DNA of 64,000 nt from Pectinatus haikarae (GTDB taxonomy: Bacteria > Bacillota > Negativicutes > Selenomonadales > Selenomonadaceae). Positions 36,102-45,743 of the stretch are shown piece after piece; positions within the stretch are counted from its first letter, which is position 1; each line of letters starts with the position of its first letter. Under the pieces are notes generated by a model. It did no database searches. It saw only the letters and a program-made list of their open reading frames with translations, and was not told the origin of the DNA. The position numbers and the translations under genes were made by a program. The stretch is taken from assembly GCF_030813505.1 (NCBI RefSeq), contig NZ_JAUSUE010000010.1. One strand, 5' to 3'.

Positions 36102-37424
36102 CTATTTATTTTTAAACTGAGCCACAGCTTTAAAGGCATTACGGGCAGCGATCTCTGTTTTTTCTATATCTTCATCATTATGCGCACCGCTCATGAACAA
36201 GGTTTCAAACTGAGAAGGCGCCAGATATATCCCCTGTTCCAGCATTGATCTAAAGTATATTTTAAAAGCCTCCTGATCGGAAGCCGCCGCCGTTTCATAA
36301 TCATAAACTTCACCGGCATTGAAAAATATACCAAACATTGAACCGGCCTGATGGGCCTGTATTTTTATCCCTGCTTCCTTTGCGGACGCCTGCATGCTGA
36401 GAAGCAGTCTTTTTGTTTTCAATGTCAAAATGCGGCTGTAATCAGGCTGCCCGTCTTCAGGGTCCATAGTCAGCAGAGACAGTGTGACAATTCCCGCCGT
36501 CATAGCCAGCGGATTGCCGCTCAATGTTCCGGCCTGATAAACCGGTCCCTTTGGTGCCACCATATCCATTATTTCTTTCTTTCCGCCATATGCGGCAACG
36601 GGCAGGCCGCCCCCTATTATCTTACCGAGACAGGTCATATCGGGAACTATTCCGTAAGCCGCCTGTGCACCTCCCAATGATGCCCTAAAACCGCACATAA
36701 CTTCGTCAAAAATCAAAACAATACCATTTTTTTGCGTCAAATCACGCAAAGTACGCAGATACCCCTGCTTTGGCAAAACAAGGCCCATATTGCCGGCGAC
36801 AGGCTCGACTATCACAGCAGCGATCTCTTCTGCCCGTTCTTCCAAAACTTTTTTTATAGCTTCACTGTCATTATATGGTACAGTAATCGTATCCTGCGCT
36901 GTCCCTTTTGTCACACCCGGACTGTCAGGCACACCGAAGGTAGCCGCACCTGAACCGGCTTTGACCAGCAGACTGTCACCATGTCCGTGATAGCAGCCGA
37001 TAAACTTGACGATTTTATCCCGTCCGGTGTATCCTCTGGCGGCACGCAGAGCACTCATGGTAGCCTCTGTTCCCGAATTTACCATCCGTATCTTTTCAAT
37101 GGAAGGATAAACTTGCATGACAAGCTTTGCCAGCTCGCTTTCAAGCAAAGTCGGCGCTCCGTAGCTTGTTCCCTTTTCGACGGCTTTTTGCAGTGCCGCC
37201 ACCACCTGAGGATGTGCATGTCCCACAACCATCGGTCCCCACGAGCCGACATAGTCAATATATTCATTTCCGTCTATATCATATATTTTGCTTCCCTTTG
37301 CATGATCAATAAACGGCGGATCACAATCCACACTTTTATAAGAACGTACCGGACTGTTCACACCTCCCGGCATCAGGGTCTTCGCTTCGCTGAAAGCGGC
37401 ATGAGATTTATCCAAATGAAGCAT
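36102..37424 (-). CDS. hemL: Glutamate-1-semialdehyde 2,1-aminomutase
   Basis: A 440-residue PLP enzyme making 5-aminolevulinate from glutamate 1-semialdehyde, the product of HemA. The N-terminal MPGGVNSPVRSYKSV, NSGTEATMSALRAARG, GCYHGHGDSLLVKAGSG, and the PLP-lysine region TCLGKIIGGGLPVAAYGG are all present. Normal length. It lies 40 bp after hemB in the same orientation, completing the C5 route together with hemA at the other end of the cluster. Confidence 0.96.
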   Translation of the reverse strand: MLHLDKSHAAFSEAKTLMPGGVNSPVRSYKSVDCDPPFIDHAKGSKIYDIDGNEYIDYVGSWGPMVVGHAHPQVVAALQKAVEKGTSYGAPTLLESELAKLVMQVYPSIEKIRMVNSGTEATMSALRAARGYTGRDKIVKFIGCYHGHGDSLLVKAGSGAATFGVPDSPGVTKGTAQDTITVPYNDSEAIKKVLEERAEEIAAVIVEPVAGNMGLVLPKQGYLRTLRDLTQKNGIVLIFDEVMCGFRASLGGAQAAYGIVPDMTCLGKIIGGGLPVAAYGGKKEIMDMVAPKGPVYQAGTLSGNPLAMTAGIVTLSLLTMDPEDGQPDYSRILTLKTKRLLLSMQASAKEAGIKIQAHQAGSMFGIFFNAGEVYDYETAAASDQEAFKIYFRSMLEQGIYLAPSQFETLFMSGAHNDEDIEKTEIAARNAFKAVAQFKNK

Positions 37425-37464
37425 ACATTTCCCAACTTTCCTCTATAATATTACTCTAAATCTG

Positions 37465-38457
37465 CTATTCGCTTTCGCGCAGCCATTTTGCCGCATCAAT
37501 GGCATGATAGGTTATGATACTGTCGGCACCTGCCCGCTTCATACTGGTCAGTGTCTCCAGCACGATGCGTTTTTCATCGATCCAGCCATTTTGGGCGGCA
37601 GCCTTCACCATCGCATATTCTCCGCTCACATTATAGGTGACAAGCGGCAGATTTATATGTTCCCTGACACGTCTCACTATATCGAGATATGATAATGCCG
37701 GCTTGACTATGATCATATCCGCACCCTCGTCCAAATCAAGGTCCACTTCCTTCATAGCCTCAAGCGCATTTGCCGGATCCATTTGATAAGCACGCCGATC
37801 ACCAAAGGAAGGTGTAGAATCAGCCGCATCCCTGAAAGGACCATAGTAGGCTGAAGCATATTTTACGGCATATGACATAACAGATATATTAATAAAGCCA
37901 TCATCATCAAGCGCCTGGCGGATTGCCGACACTCTGCCATCCATCATATCAGAAGGGGCAACGATATCAGCGCCTGCTTTTGCCTGACTCACGGCAACTT
38001 TCTGCAAAAGTTCAAGAGTCGCGTCATTGTCCACATAGTGTCCGCACAATTTACCGCAGTGTCCGTGCGAAGTATATTGACAAAGACATACATCGCCCAC
38101 GATCACCATTTCCGGTACAGCCTGTTTTATGGCAGTTATCGCGCATTGCACGGGACTTTGCATATCCCATGCCGACGAACCGATCTCATCTTTATATTCC
38201 GGCAAGCCAAAGATCTCCACTGCCGGAATGCCCAGTGCCCATATTTCTTTTGCGAGCTTCACCGCATTATCCACGGAAATACGGTAACAATTAGGCATAC
38301 TCGGTATTTCCTCCATGACATTTTTGCCTGCCACTACAAATATAGGATAAATAAAATCCTTTGCGGAAATTTCTGTTTCCCTGACCATCGAACGGAGAGC
38401 AGGAGAGATACGCATGCGGCGCGGACGTAATTTTTGCGGAAATTTACTTTCTTTCAT
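37465..38457 (-). CDS. hemB: Delta-aminolevulinic acid dehydratase (porphobilinogen synthase)
   Basis: A 330-residue enzyme that condenses two 5-aminolevulinates to porphobilinogen. The metal-binding cysteines in DVCLCQYTSHGHCG indicate a zinc-type enzyme; the two active-site lysines fall in SYAVKYASAYYGPFRDA and MIIVKPALSYLD. Three nearby starts exist (TTG 38466, ATG 38463, ATG 38457); none has a strong ribosome binding site, and 38457 gives the usual N-terminus. It precedes hemL and follows an amino-acid transporter rather than hemD. Confidence 0.95.
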   Translation of the reverse strand: MKESKFPQKLRPRRMRISPALRSMVRETEISAKDFIYPIFVVAGKNVMEEIPSMPNCYRISVDNAVKLAKEIWALGIPAVEIFGLPEYKDEIGSSAWDMQSPVQCAITAIKQAVPEMVIVGDVCLCQYTSHGHCGKLCGHYVDNDATLELLQKVAVSQAKAGADIVAPSDMMDGRVSAIRQALDDDGFINISVMSYAVKYASAYYGPFRDAADSTPSFGDRRAYQMDPANALEAMKEVDLDLDEGADMIIVKPALSYLDIVRRVREHINLPLVTYNVSGEYAMVKAAAQNGWIDEKRIVLETLTSMKRAGADSIITYHAIDAAKWLRESE

Positions 38458-38523
38458 GATCATCAAGAGAGTATTCGGCTCTCTTTGTCACCTCTTCTTA
38501 CGAAAATATTGAATCTGATTCAT

Positions 38524-38552
38524 ATTATAGCACAGTATCATCTGTTTAACAG
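38524..38552 (-). promoter_or_regulatory. Candidate extended -10 promoter and operator for hemB-hemL
   Basis: On the minus strand TGCTATAAT forms an extended -10 (TATAAT at 38529-38524). The -35 match is weak. A perfect 11-bp palindrome gaatctgattc (38511-38521) covers the predicted start and an aacag/ctgtt repeat lies near the -35, suggesting regulation. Confidence 0.45.
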
Positions 38553-38595
38553 ATTTTTACCTGTCTTTTTCCAATATATCGATAGCACCCTTCGG

Positions 38596-39351
38596 TTATG
38601 TATTCTGCGTGAAACGAGCCAAAAATTCCTTTGTCCTTTCATGTTTGGGACTGCCGAAAACTTCCTGCGGCGTGCCATCTTCAACAATAACTCCGTCAGC
38701 CATATAAATAACACGCGTCGATACATCTCTGGCAAATGCCATTTCATGCGTTACGATTATCATTGTAAGGCCTTCCTCGGCAAGTTCACGCATTACTTCC
38801 AATACTTCTCCCACCATCTGCGGGTCCAGCGCAGAGGTAGGTTCATCAAACAGGAGGATCTGCGGTTTGATGGCCAGTGCCCGCGCTATTGCCACACGCT
38901 GCTTCTGTCCGCCTGACAGTTGATCAGGCCGGGCATTTATGTACTGTGCCATACCTACCTTTTCCAGATATTTCATGGCTGTTTGTCTTGCCTCTTCCCG
39001 GCTTCTCTTCAAAACAGTGACAGGACTTACCATGCAATTTTGCAGGACAGTCATATTCGTGAATAAATTAAAAGACTGAAAAACCATTCCTACCTTTGTC
39101 CTGTACAAAGCAATGTTGTTGCTTGTATCCAGAACATTCTTTCCTTCAAAGATGATGTCTCCTGATGTGGGCATCTCCAAAAGATTTATACAGCGCAGCA
39201 TCGTCGATTTTCCTGAACCGGAAGCACCTATCACGCTTATCACGTTTCCCTGACCGACTTCAAAATCTATATCCTTAAGTATTTCCCGCTCACCAAAATA
39301 TTTGACCAGATGATTTATTGCCAAAATAGGCTTTTTCTTTTCTGTAGTCAA
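38596..39351 (-). CDS. Polar amino acid ABC transporter, ATP-binding protein
   Basis: A 251-residue ATPase of the GlnQ/HisP group. Walker A GASGSGKST, signature LSGGQKQRVAIARAL, Walker B ILLFDEPTSALDP and the H-loop VTHEM are present. TTG at 39351 follows gggaggg closely and gives the family N-terminus; a frame extending to 39483 lies inside the permease gene and is rejected. It energises import together with the permease and lipoprotein encoded upstream. Confidence 0.93.
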   Translation of the reverse strand: MTTEKKKPILAINHLVKYFGEREILKDIDFEVGQGNVISVIGASGSGKSTMLRCINLLEMPTSGDIIFEGKNVLDTSNNIALYRTKVGMVFQSFNLFTNMTVLQNCMVSPVTVLKRSREEARQTAMKYLEKVGMAQYINARPDQLSGGQKQRVAIARALAIKPQILLFDEPTSALDPQMVGEVLEVMRELAEEGLTMIIVTHEMAFARDVSTRVIYMADGVIVEDGTPQEVFGSPKHERTKEFLARFTQNT

Positions 39352-39352
39352 T

Positions 39353-40150
39353 TTATTTCCCTCCCATTTTCGTACCGTTAGGAAATATGCCGCTCGGATC
39401 AGCCATCGGATCGCCGACCAGCTGATAATCCGCCGAACCGGCCATTCTGCGTTCGAAATAGCGTAAAATACGTGATGCGGCAAAAGTCATAATAAAATAA
39501 ATCACACAGGTAACAAAAAAGACTTCAAAATATCGATAATATACACCCGCCGCAGATTTAGACGCAAAATAAAGCTCTGTGACCGAAATAACATTCAGTA
39601 CTGATGTATCCTTTATATTTATAATAAGATTATTGCCGATCTGAGGCATTATATTTCTAAGTGCCTGAGGCAGGACAACTGTGTACATCGTCTGGAAATG
39701 GTTCATTCCTATTGCCATGGCAGCTTCGGTCTGCCCTTTATCAATAGAAATTATACCGCCGCGCACCGTTTCCGCCATATAAGCTCCCGTATTCACCGAA
39801 ACCACCAAAAATCCCGCCAGCATAGCTGACATATCGATGTTAAAAACAGCCATTGATCCGTAATAAACCACCATGGCCTGAACTATCATAGGTGTCCCGC
39901 GAAAAATCTCTACATAGGCTGCCAAAACAAACTGGACTGCCCTGTTCAGTATTTTAAGTCCCGTATTTGTTCTTTCTGTAATAGGTACTGTTTGCACAAT
40001 TCCCACAAAAAGACCGATAGCACACCCGATGAGTGTGCCCACTATAGCCAGCAGCAGAGTCACGCCAGCTCCCTGCAGCAAAGCACCGCCGTATTGATTA
40101 ATGATGAATACAACCCAGCCGAAAAAAGTTGTCGGCATATCCGCTGTCAT
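39353..40150 (-). CDS. Polar amino acid ABC transporter, permease
   Basis: A 265-residue inner-membrane protein of the HisM/GlnP family with about five helices. The ATPase-contact EAA loop reads TEAAMAIGMNHFQTMYTVVLPQALR in the expected position. A charged tail of about 25 residues follows the last helix. aagggag lies upstream of ATG 40150. Middle gene of a three-gene importer; the substrate is probably a polar amino acid. Confidence 0.92.
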   Translation of the reverse strand: MTADMPTTFFGWVVFIINQYGGALLQGAGVTLLLAIVGTLIGCAIGLFVGIVQTVPITERTNTGLKILNRAVQFVLAAYVEIFRGTPMIVQAMVVYYGSMAVFNIDMSAMLAGFLVVSVNTGAYMAETVRGGIISIDKGQTEAAMAIGMNHFQTMYTVVLPQALRNIMPQIGNNLIINIKDTSVLNVISVTELYFASKSAAGVYYRYFEVFFVTCVIYFIMTFAASRILRYFERRMAGSADYQLVGDPMADPSGIFPNGTKMGGK

Positions 40151-40289
40151 CAAACCACTCCCTTAACAAAGATTACAAAAAGTCGCAAAAAACTAAACAT
40201 ATTATACTATGTTTACCGCAATTAAACCATAAAAAAATATGAGGGGCAGTTTTTACACCGCTCCCTCACATCTTTGTGCCATCTTCAGA

Positions 40290-41132
40290 TCATTTAGCCA
40301 AAGGCTGGTCCTTTATTGCTTCTTCCATCATTTTCGCACGGTCATCTTCATTGATCTTTGCAAGCTGTTCATTTATCTTCTGCAGCAGCTCACTGTTGCC
40401 TTTTTTTACCGCTATGCCCATTTCCACATCTTCCGTGGATGCTTTGAATCCGCCTTCATCTTTAAAGTCCAGCATTTTTAGATCGGGATTGGCATAAGCC
40501 GCCGCCATGGCTGTAGGTTTGTCCAAAACCAAAACGTCTACCTTGCCGGAAGTCAAAGCTACCACCATCCCCGGCACATTATCAATTGCCGGCTGCTTAT
40601 CAGCATTTGGAATCTGATCAATCAGATCATACCATACCGTATTGAGCTGAGATGTTGCCACTGCGCCTTTTAAATCAGCAACACTTTTTGCTTCGGCATA
40701 CTTGCCGTCTTTTTTTACAAGAGCAACGATCGAAGCATTATAATATACGTCGGAAAAGTCCACTGTTTGTTTGCGTTTTTCAGTTATGCTCATACCGGCG
40801 ATTACAGCATCTATTTTACCTGTATTAACAGCCGGAATCAATCCGTCCCATTCCATCTTATGAATTTCCAGCTTATAGCCCATGCCGTCCGCGATCTTTT
40901 TAGCCATTAAAATATCATATCCCATGGCATATTGGTCCGCATCCGCTATTTTTACCGCTCCGTTAGCATCGTCATTCTGCGCCCAGTTAAATGGGGCATA
41001 CGCGCATTCCAGTCCCACACGCAGTACTTTTTTGTCCGAATCGGCAGAACCGCCGCAGCCGGCAATCAAAGCTGTGCCGATAGTCAGCACACATACAGCG
41101 ATTATAGCCGCAATTTTCTTTGTCACTTTCAT
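40290..41132 (-). CDS. Amino acid ABC transporter substrate-binding lipoprotein
   Basis: A 280-residue extracytoplasmic binding protein of SBP family 3. A lipobox LIAGC ends a 20-residue signal sequence. RVGLECAYAPFNWAQ, YAMGYDILMAKKIADGMG and WDGLIPAVNTGKIDAVIAGMSIT are typical of polar amino acid binders. ATG at 41132 is chosen because gggtgg lies just upstream and it starts the signal peptide; the frame to 41207 is rejected. Ligand not assignable. Confidence 0.92.
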   Translation of the reverse strand: MKVTKKIAAIIAVCVLTIGTALIAGCGGSADSDKKVLRVGLECAYAPFNWAQNDDANGAVKIADADQYAMGYDILMAKKIADGMGYKLEIHKMEWDGLIPAVNTGKIDAVIAGMSITEKRKQTVDFSDVYYNASIVALVKKDGKYAEAKSVADLKGAVATSQLNTVWYDLIDQIPNADKQPAIDNVPGMVVALTSGKVDVLVLDKPTAMAAAYANPDLKMLDFKDEGGFKASTEDVEMGIAVKKGNSELLQKINEQLAKINEDDRAKMMEEAIKDQPLAK

Positions 41133-41192
41133 AAACCGCATCCACCCTTTTAAATAATTTACCAGATTATTACAATAATATAATATTTTTTC

Positions 41193-41221
41193 ATTATAAC
41201 AACGCATAGTTTGCTTGTCAA
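41193..41221 (-). promoter_or_regulatory. Consensus promoter of the amino acid ABC transporter operon
   Basis: On the minus strand TTGACA (41221-41216) and TATAAT (41198-41193) with a 17-bp spacer, an exact consensus match, located 11 bp after the cobA-hemD stop. Confidence 0.88.
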
Positions 41222-41231
41222 TTCAATCTAT

Positions 41232-42743
41232 TCACTCATAAAATCTGCGGACAGCGCCTATCAAACCGGCAATAGTATACTTCTGTGCAACAACATCAGG
41301 TTTTATTCCATTTTCACGGCATGTTTGTGCCGTGATAGGCCCAATGCAGGCCACAACAGCATTATTGATCAATTCTGTCTTGTTGCCAAGCAGCTTAAGA
41401 AGATTCGTTACGGTAGAGGAGCTGGTGAATGTAATAGCATCTATTTCTCCCGCCGCCAGCCTGCCTTCAATATCGTCATCAGATGATGCAGCAGTCACTG
41501 TTTTATAGCATTGGACTACATCCACCCTTGCGCCGGCCTTAGTCAGCTCATCTGGAAGTACAGATCGTGCCTCTTTGGCTCTGGGAATGAGTATTTTTGT
41601 CCCTTTTTCGATACGTGTTCCCAGCTCTGCCAATATACCTTCCGCGCAAAAGTCATACGGTACAACATCCGCTCTGATGCCGCAACGGCTGAGTTCCTTT
41701 TCCGTACTGCTGCCGATAGCCGCTATATACGCTTTTCCCAAAGCACGTGTATCCAGTTTCTTATCAGCCAGACGTTCAAAAAATCTCGCCACGCCATTTA
41801 CACTGGTGAATACGATCCAATCATATGTACTGATATTTTCAATGGCATTATCCAGCCCTGCAAAATCATCATCCGGATCTTCAATACTGATGACAGGTGC
41901 TTCCACACATGCGGCACCATACTGTTCCAGTCCTTCTGTCAATTTTGAAGCCTGCTCTCTTGCCCTCGTGACCAGAATTTTTCTGCCAAACAGCTCCTTA
42001 TTATCAAACCATCTCAATGAATCCCTCAAGTTGACGACATCGCCGACTATAAAAACAGCCGGCGGCTTAAGTCCATGCTTTTCCACATCAGCCGCGGCAT
42101 TTTCCACAGTAGTCACCAATACTTCCTGCTGAGCCTTAGTTCCCCATCTCACAAGGGCTGCCGGAGTTTCCGGTTTTCTGCCGTTTGCGATAAGCTGTTT
42201 GGTTATATGCGGCAGATTGCCTACTCCCATCAAAAATACCAATGTGTCTATGCCGACCGCAAGATTACGCCAATTTATCCCCGACGCACTGCGGGTCGGA
42301 TCTTCGTGACCGGTGATGACAGCAAATGATGCCGCCACTTTACGGTGTGTAACCGGTATTCCGGCATAAGCAGCCGCGGAAATAGCCGACGTGACACCCG
42401 GAACTATTTCAAACGGCAGTCCATTCTCTCTGAGAGCCAGTGCTTCCTCACCGCCGCGTCCAAACACGAAAGGATCGCCGCCTTTTAACCTGGCTACCGT
42501 TTTTCCTGCCCCGGCTTTATCCACCAGCAGCTGATTTATTTCTTCCTGCCGCATCGTGTGCTTGTCTGCCTGCTTTCCCACATATATCAGTTCCGCTCCG
42601 TTCGCGGCATAAGCAAGTAATTTCTTATCGGCTAAATAGTCATAGACTATTATGTCAGCCTTTTTTATGCATTCTGCTCCCTTTATTGTCAAGAGTCCGG
42701 CATCGCCCGGTCCGGCACCTATAAGATAAACAATTCCCGCCAT
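41232..42743 (-). CDS. cobA-hemD: Fused uroporphyrinogen-III C-methyltransferase / uroporphyrinogen-III synthase
   Basis: A 503-residue bifunctional protein. Residues 1-245 are a SUMT (CobA) domain: YLIGAGPGDAGLLTIKG, VYVGKQ-like and GDPFVFGRGGEEA, and VITGHEDP. Residues about 255-503 are HemD. It closes preuroporphyrinogen to uro'gen III and methylates it to precorrin-2, directing flux to siroheme or cobalamin. It follows hemC in the same operon. No hemE or other protoheme genes occur in the window, in keeping with this branch. Confidence 0.94.
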   Translation of the reverse strand: MAGIVYLIGAGPGDAGLLTIKGAECIKKADIIVYDYLADKKLLAYAANGAELIYVGKQADKHTMRQEEINQLLVDKAGAGKTVARLKGGDPFVFGRGGEEALALRENGLPFEIVPGVTSAISAAAYAGIPVTHRKVAASFAVITGHEDPTRSASGINWRNLAVGIDTLVFLMGVGNLPHITKQLIANGRKPETPAALVRWGTKAQQEVLVTTVENAAADVEKHGLKPPAVFIVGDVVNLRDSLRWFDNKELFGRKILVTRAREQASKLTEGLEQYGAACVEAPVISIEDPDDDFAGLDNAIENISTYDWIVFTSVNGVARFFERLADKKLDTRALGKAYIAAIGSSTEKELSRCGIRADVVPYDFCAEGILAELGTRIEKGTKILIPRAKEARSVLPDELTKAGARVDVVQCYKTVTAASSDDDIEGRLAAGEIDAITFTSSSTVTNLLKLLGNKTELINNAVVACIGPITAQTCRENGIKPDVVAQKYTIAGLIGAVRRFYE

Positions 42744-42801
42744 TTTTTCCTCCGCACTAATATCAAGATATTATTTTCCGCAATATGCAAAACCAATCTG
42801 C

Positions 42802-43734
42802 CTAATCGCACAGAAGTCCTATTTCCTGCATAATTGCCAGCCCACCTTCATCAAGCAGTCTTTCTGCCGCTTTTCTGCCGAGTTCAGCTGCGGAAGAAAC
42901 CGGACCTGACTCTCTGTCATGAAACAACTGTTTTCCGTCCAAGGATGCTATTACTGCCTCCACAGTGATCACTCCGTCGGCAGCGACGGCATGCACTCCC
43001 ACAGGCACCTGACAGCCGCCTTCCACTCTTGCCAGAAAAGCTCTCTCAGCGATTGCCTCCTGCCATGATTTTTCATCATGCAGGAACTGCAGCAGATCAC
43101 GCATTGCATCATCATCCTCACGCGCTTCAACTGCCATAACTCCCTGCCCCACTGCCGGCAGGCAGAGACTCTTTGGCAGCAATTCCCGTATCTTTGCTCC
43201 AAACCCTAACCTTTTAAGTCCCGCTGCCGCCAGGATGATCGCATCAAAATATCCCTGTTCCAATTTTTCCAGCCTTGTATTTACATTGCCGCGCAGACTG
43301 CCTATCTGAAGATCCGGTCTCACATGCAAAAGCTGCGCCTTGCGCCTGAGGCTGGAAGTACCCACTCTTGCGCCTTTCGGCAGAGAAGTAAATTTTTCAT
43401 ATTTGATGCTGACAAACGCGTCGGCAGCATCGGCCCGTTCTGTTACAGCCGCCAAAACAAGTCCGTCCGGCAGCTGTGTCGGCATATCCTTAAGACTGTG
43501 TACAGCTATATCGATTTCACCTTCGAGCATGGCAGTTTCTATTTCCTTGGTAAAAAGACCCTTGCCGCCTATTTTTGCCAGCGGCACATCAAGAACTTTG
43601 TCCCCCTTGGTAGTAATATGCAAAAGTTCCACAGTTTTTTCCGGATACTTTTTCCGTATGCAGCCTGCAATATACTCAGCCTGCCACAAAGCAAGCTTAC
43701 TGCTGCGCGTACCTATAACTATCTTGTTTTTCAC
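42802..43734 (-). CDS. hemC: Hydroxymethylbilane synthase
   Basis: A 310-residue porphobilinogen deaminase that assembles the linear tetrapyrrole. IGTRSSKLALWQAEYI, HSLKDMPTQLP, GTSSLRRKAQL, SLRGNVNTRL and the dipyrromethane-cofactor cysteine in EGGCQVPVG are present. It starts with GTG at 43734 after AAGGAGAAG and overlaps hemA by 38 bp, indicating tight translational coupling. Confidence 0.96.
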   Translation of the reverse strand: MKNKIVIGTRSSKLALWQAEYIAGCIRKKYPEKTVELLHITTKGDKVLDVPLAKIGGKGLFTKEIETAMLEGEIDIAVHSLKDMPTQLPDGLVLAAVTERADAADAFVSIKYEKFTSLPKGARVGTSSLRRKAQLLHVRPDLQIGSLRGNVNTRLEKLEQGYFDAIILAAAGLKRLGFGAKIRELLPKSLCLPAVGQGVMAVEAREDDDAMRDLLQFLHDEKSWQEAIAERAFLARVEGGCQVPVGVHAVAADGVITVEAVIASLDGKQLFHDRESGPVSSAAELGRKAAERLLDEGGLAIMQEIGLLCD

Positions 43735-45013
43735 TGTTCTTCTCCTTAAGCATATCCAGCTTGAATAATTTTTTCATAGCCTCTATATAAAATTCTTCTT
43801 GTACCGTTCCTGCCGAACTATTCAGCTTGGTCATAGGTTCACGAAGAAGCTTGCGCACTATCATTTTTGACATATTTTCCATGGCACGTTCCTGAGCAGG
43901 TGTAATATTTTCCAACTTATTCATAGCACGCCTCACTTCACGCCGCCTTATCCGATCCGCCTTGTCCGTCAGCAGAACCATCACCGGTCTGAACGACAGA
44001 TAACGAAAACGTTCCACAAGATCATCGACTTCCTCAGCTATTATTTTATCCGCAACTTTTGCTTCTTCGCCGCGCCGTTTTATATTATCCTCCACCACAG
44101 CTTTTAAATCATCTATATTATATAAAAGCACACCTTTTATATTAGCGACATCCGGATCAACATCACGCGGTACTGCTATATCAATAAATATCAGCGGCCG
44201 CCCTTTTCTTCTGGCCATAAACTGCTGTGTTTCCCACGGCTTTACCACATAATGAGGCGCCCCTGTGGACGTGACAACTATATCTATTCCCTCCGCATTG
44301 GAAAAAGCCTTATCAAACGGTACTGCCTTCCCGGCAAATTTTTCTGCAAGCATACGTGCTTTTTCAATGTGTCTGTTTGCTATATATATCTTCTGTATTC
44401 CCTTGCCCAGAAGATTTTTTGCTGTCAATTCCGCCGTTTCGCCGGCACCATAAATAAGCGCAGAAGAATTGCCGAGGCTGCCGCCGAATACTGTTTTGGC
44501 AAGTTCGACCGCAGCATAACTGACCGATACGGCATTATACGCTATATGCGTTTCGGTGCGTACTCTCTTTCCCGTGGTTATCGCCCGATGAAACAAAGTA
44601 TTGAGAACCGTACTCGTTGCCGAATTTTCTCTGGCGACGGCATACGCCTTTTTCACCTGGCTCAATATCTGTCCTTCTCCGATGATCAAAGAATCCAGAC
44701 TGGACGCCACCTGAAACAAATGCCTGATACATGCATAATCAGGATAATAATACAAATAGCAGTCGATCTCATCTTCATTGCCGGTCAAATCAAAAAGGAA
44801 CTGCTTCAATATATCTTTTCCGTCATCGCCGTCATCCAAAACCGCATAAATTTCACTGCGATTGCATGTAGATAAAATCACAGCTTCCAATATCGCTCCG
44901 TAATCGTCTATATGGCGAAGTCCGTCAATAACGCTTTCCTGACTGATAGAAAATTTTTCACGCACATCAACCGGTGCCGTTTTATGATTGAGGCCCAAAA
45001 CTGCTAATTGCAT
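43697..45013 (-). CDS. hemA: Glutamyl-tRNA reductase
   Basis: A 438-residue NADPH-dependent enzyme starting tetrapyrrole synthesis from glutamyl-tRNA. The nucleophilic cysteine is in LSTCNRSEIYA; LFQVASSLDSLIIGEGQIL, the GAGETAEL Rossmann motif and the C-terminal dimerisation helix are all visible. ATG at 45013 gives the conserved MQLAVLGLNHKTAP start and has GGAGG upstream; a frame reaching 45052 is rejected. Overlaps the upstream dehydrogenase by 32 bp and hemC by 38 bp. Confidence 0.96.
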   Translation of the reverse strand: MQLAVLGLNHKTAPVDVREKFSISQESVIDGLRHIDDYGAILEAVILSTCNRSEIYAVLDDGDDGKDILKQFLFDLTGNEDEIDCYLYYYPDYACIRHLFQVASSLDSLIIGEGQILSQVKKAYAVARENSATSTVLNTLFHRAITTGKRVRTETHIAYNAVSVSYAAVELAKTVFGGSLGNSSALIYGAGETAELTAKNLLGKGIQKIYIANRHIEKARMLAEKFAGKAVPFDKAFSNAEGIDIVVTSTGAPHYVVKPWETQQFMARRKGRPLIFIDIAVPRDVDPDVANIKGVLLYNIDDLKAVVEDNIKRRGEEAKVADKIIAEEVDDLVERFRYLSFRPVMVLLTDKADRIRRREVRRAMNKLENITPAQERAMENMSKMIVRKLLREPMTKLNSSAGTVQEEFYIEAMKKLFKLDMLKEKNSEKQDSYRYAQQ

Positions 45014-45620
45014 TACGAATCTTATCCTCCGCTTCTCCAAGCTTACCTTCACGTACCATTTTCAATATATTCTCATCAAGTGTGCTCCGCCAAAACTCTT
45101 CCCGCTCCCGGAATGTCGGTATCACGGTCATTGCTTCCTTTCTCAGCCCTGCCATTATCTCGATGAACGGTGCATACCCCGCATCAAGGAACTTCTCCAG
45201 TTCCCGGCGTATTTCCCTCGCCATGGCAGGACTTTTGCCGTTTGTTGATGAAGTCACCAGCAGATCACCGCGTCTTATAACAGCCGGCATAGCAAAATCA
45301 CATAAAGAAAGCCTGTCCACAACATTTATCAGAATACCTTCTTTTTTTGCCTCGGCTGCGACTCTTCTATTTATCTCTTCGTCATCAGTAGCACAAACGG
45401 CCAGAAAAAAGCCTTTTATATCACCATCCTCATATGATTTCTTCACCCAGGCAAAAAGGCCTTTCTCATACATGGAAAAAAGCTTTTCCGTAATGTCCGG
45501 AGCAATGACAGTAACCGCGGCAGCGGCTGACAAAAGCCCTTCTATTTTACGATAAGCGACCTCTCCTCCGCCAACGACCACACAGGCTTTTTCATCAAGG
45601 ATCAAATTTACCGGATACAA
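44982..45620 (-). CDS. Precorrin-2 dehydrogenase / sirohydrochlorin ferrochelatase-like (siroheme synthase N-terminal type)
   Basis: A 212-residue protein of the CysG-N/Met8/SirC family. The NAD-binding VVGGGEVAYRKIEGLL and the NVVDRLSLCDFAMPAVIRRGDL and TSSTNGKSPAMAREIR segments are diagnostic. It oxidises precorrin-2 to sirohydrochlorin and may insert iron. First gene of the hem cluster, directly before hemA, an arrangement common in anaerobic Firmicutes. Confidence 0.92.
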   Translation of the reverse strand: MYPVNLILDEKACVVVGGGEVAYRKIEGLLSAAAAVTVIAPDITEKLFSMYEKGLFAWVKKSYEDGDIKGFFLAVCATDDEEINRRVAAEAKKEGILINVVDRLSLCDFAMPAVIRRGDLLVTSSTNGKSPAMAREIRRELEKFLDAGYAPFIEIMAGLRKEAMTVIPTFREREEFWRSTLDENILKMVREGKLGEAEDKIRNAISSFGPQS

Positions 45621-45743
45621 ACGTCACACCTCTTTTATTTACGAATAACATTCATTATTTTATTATATAACAAACTATAAAACATTGCTATGATATTATA
45701 GTTTTTTGACGGAAAAGCTGTATATATATTATCACAGACGCAC

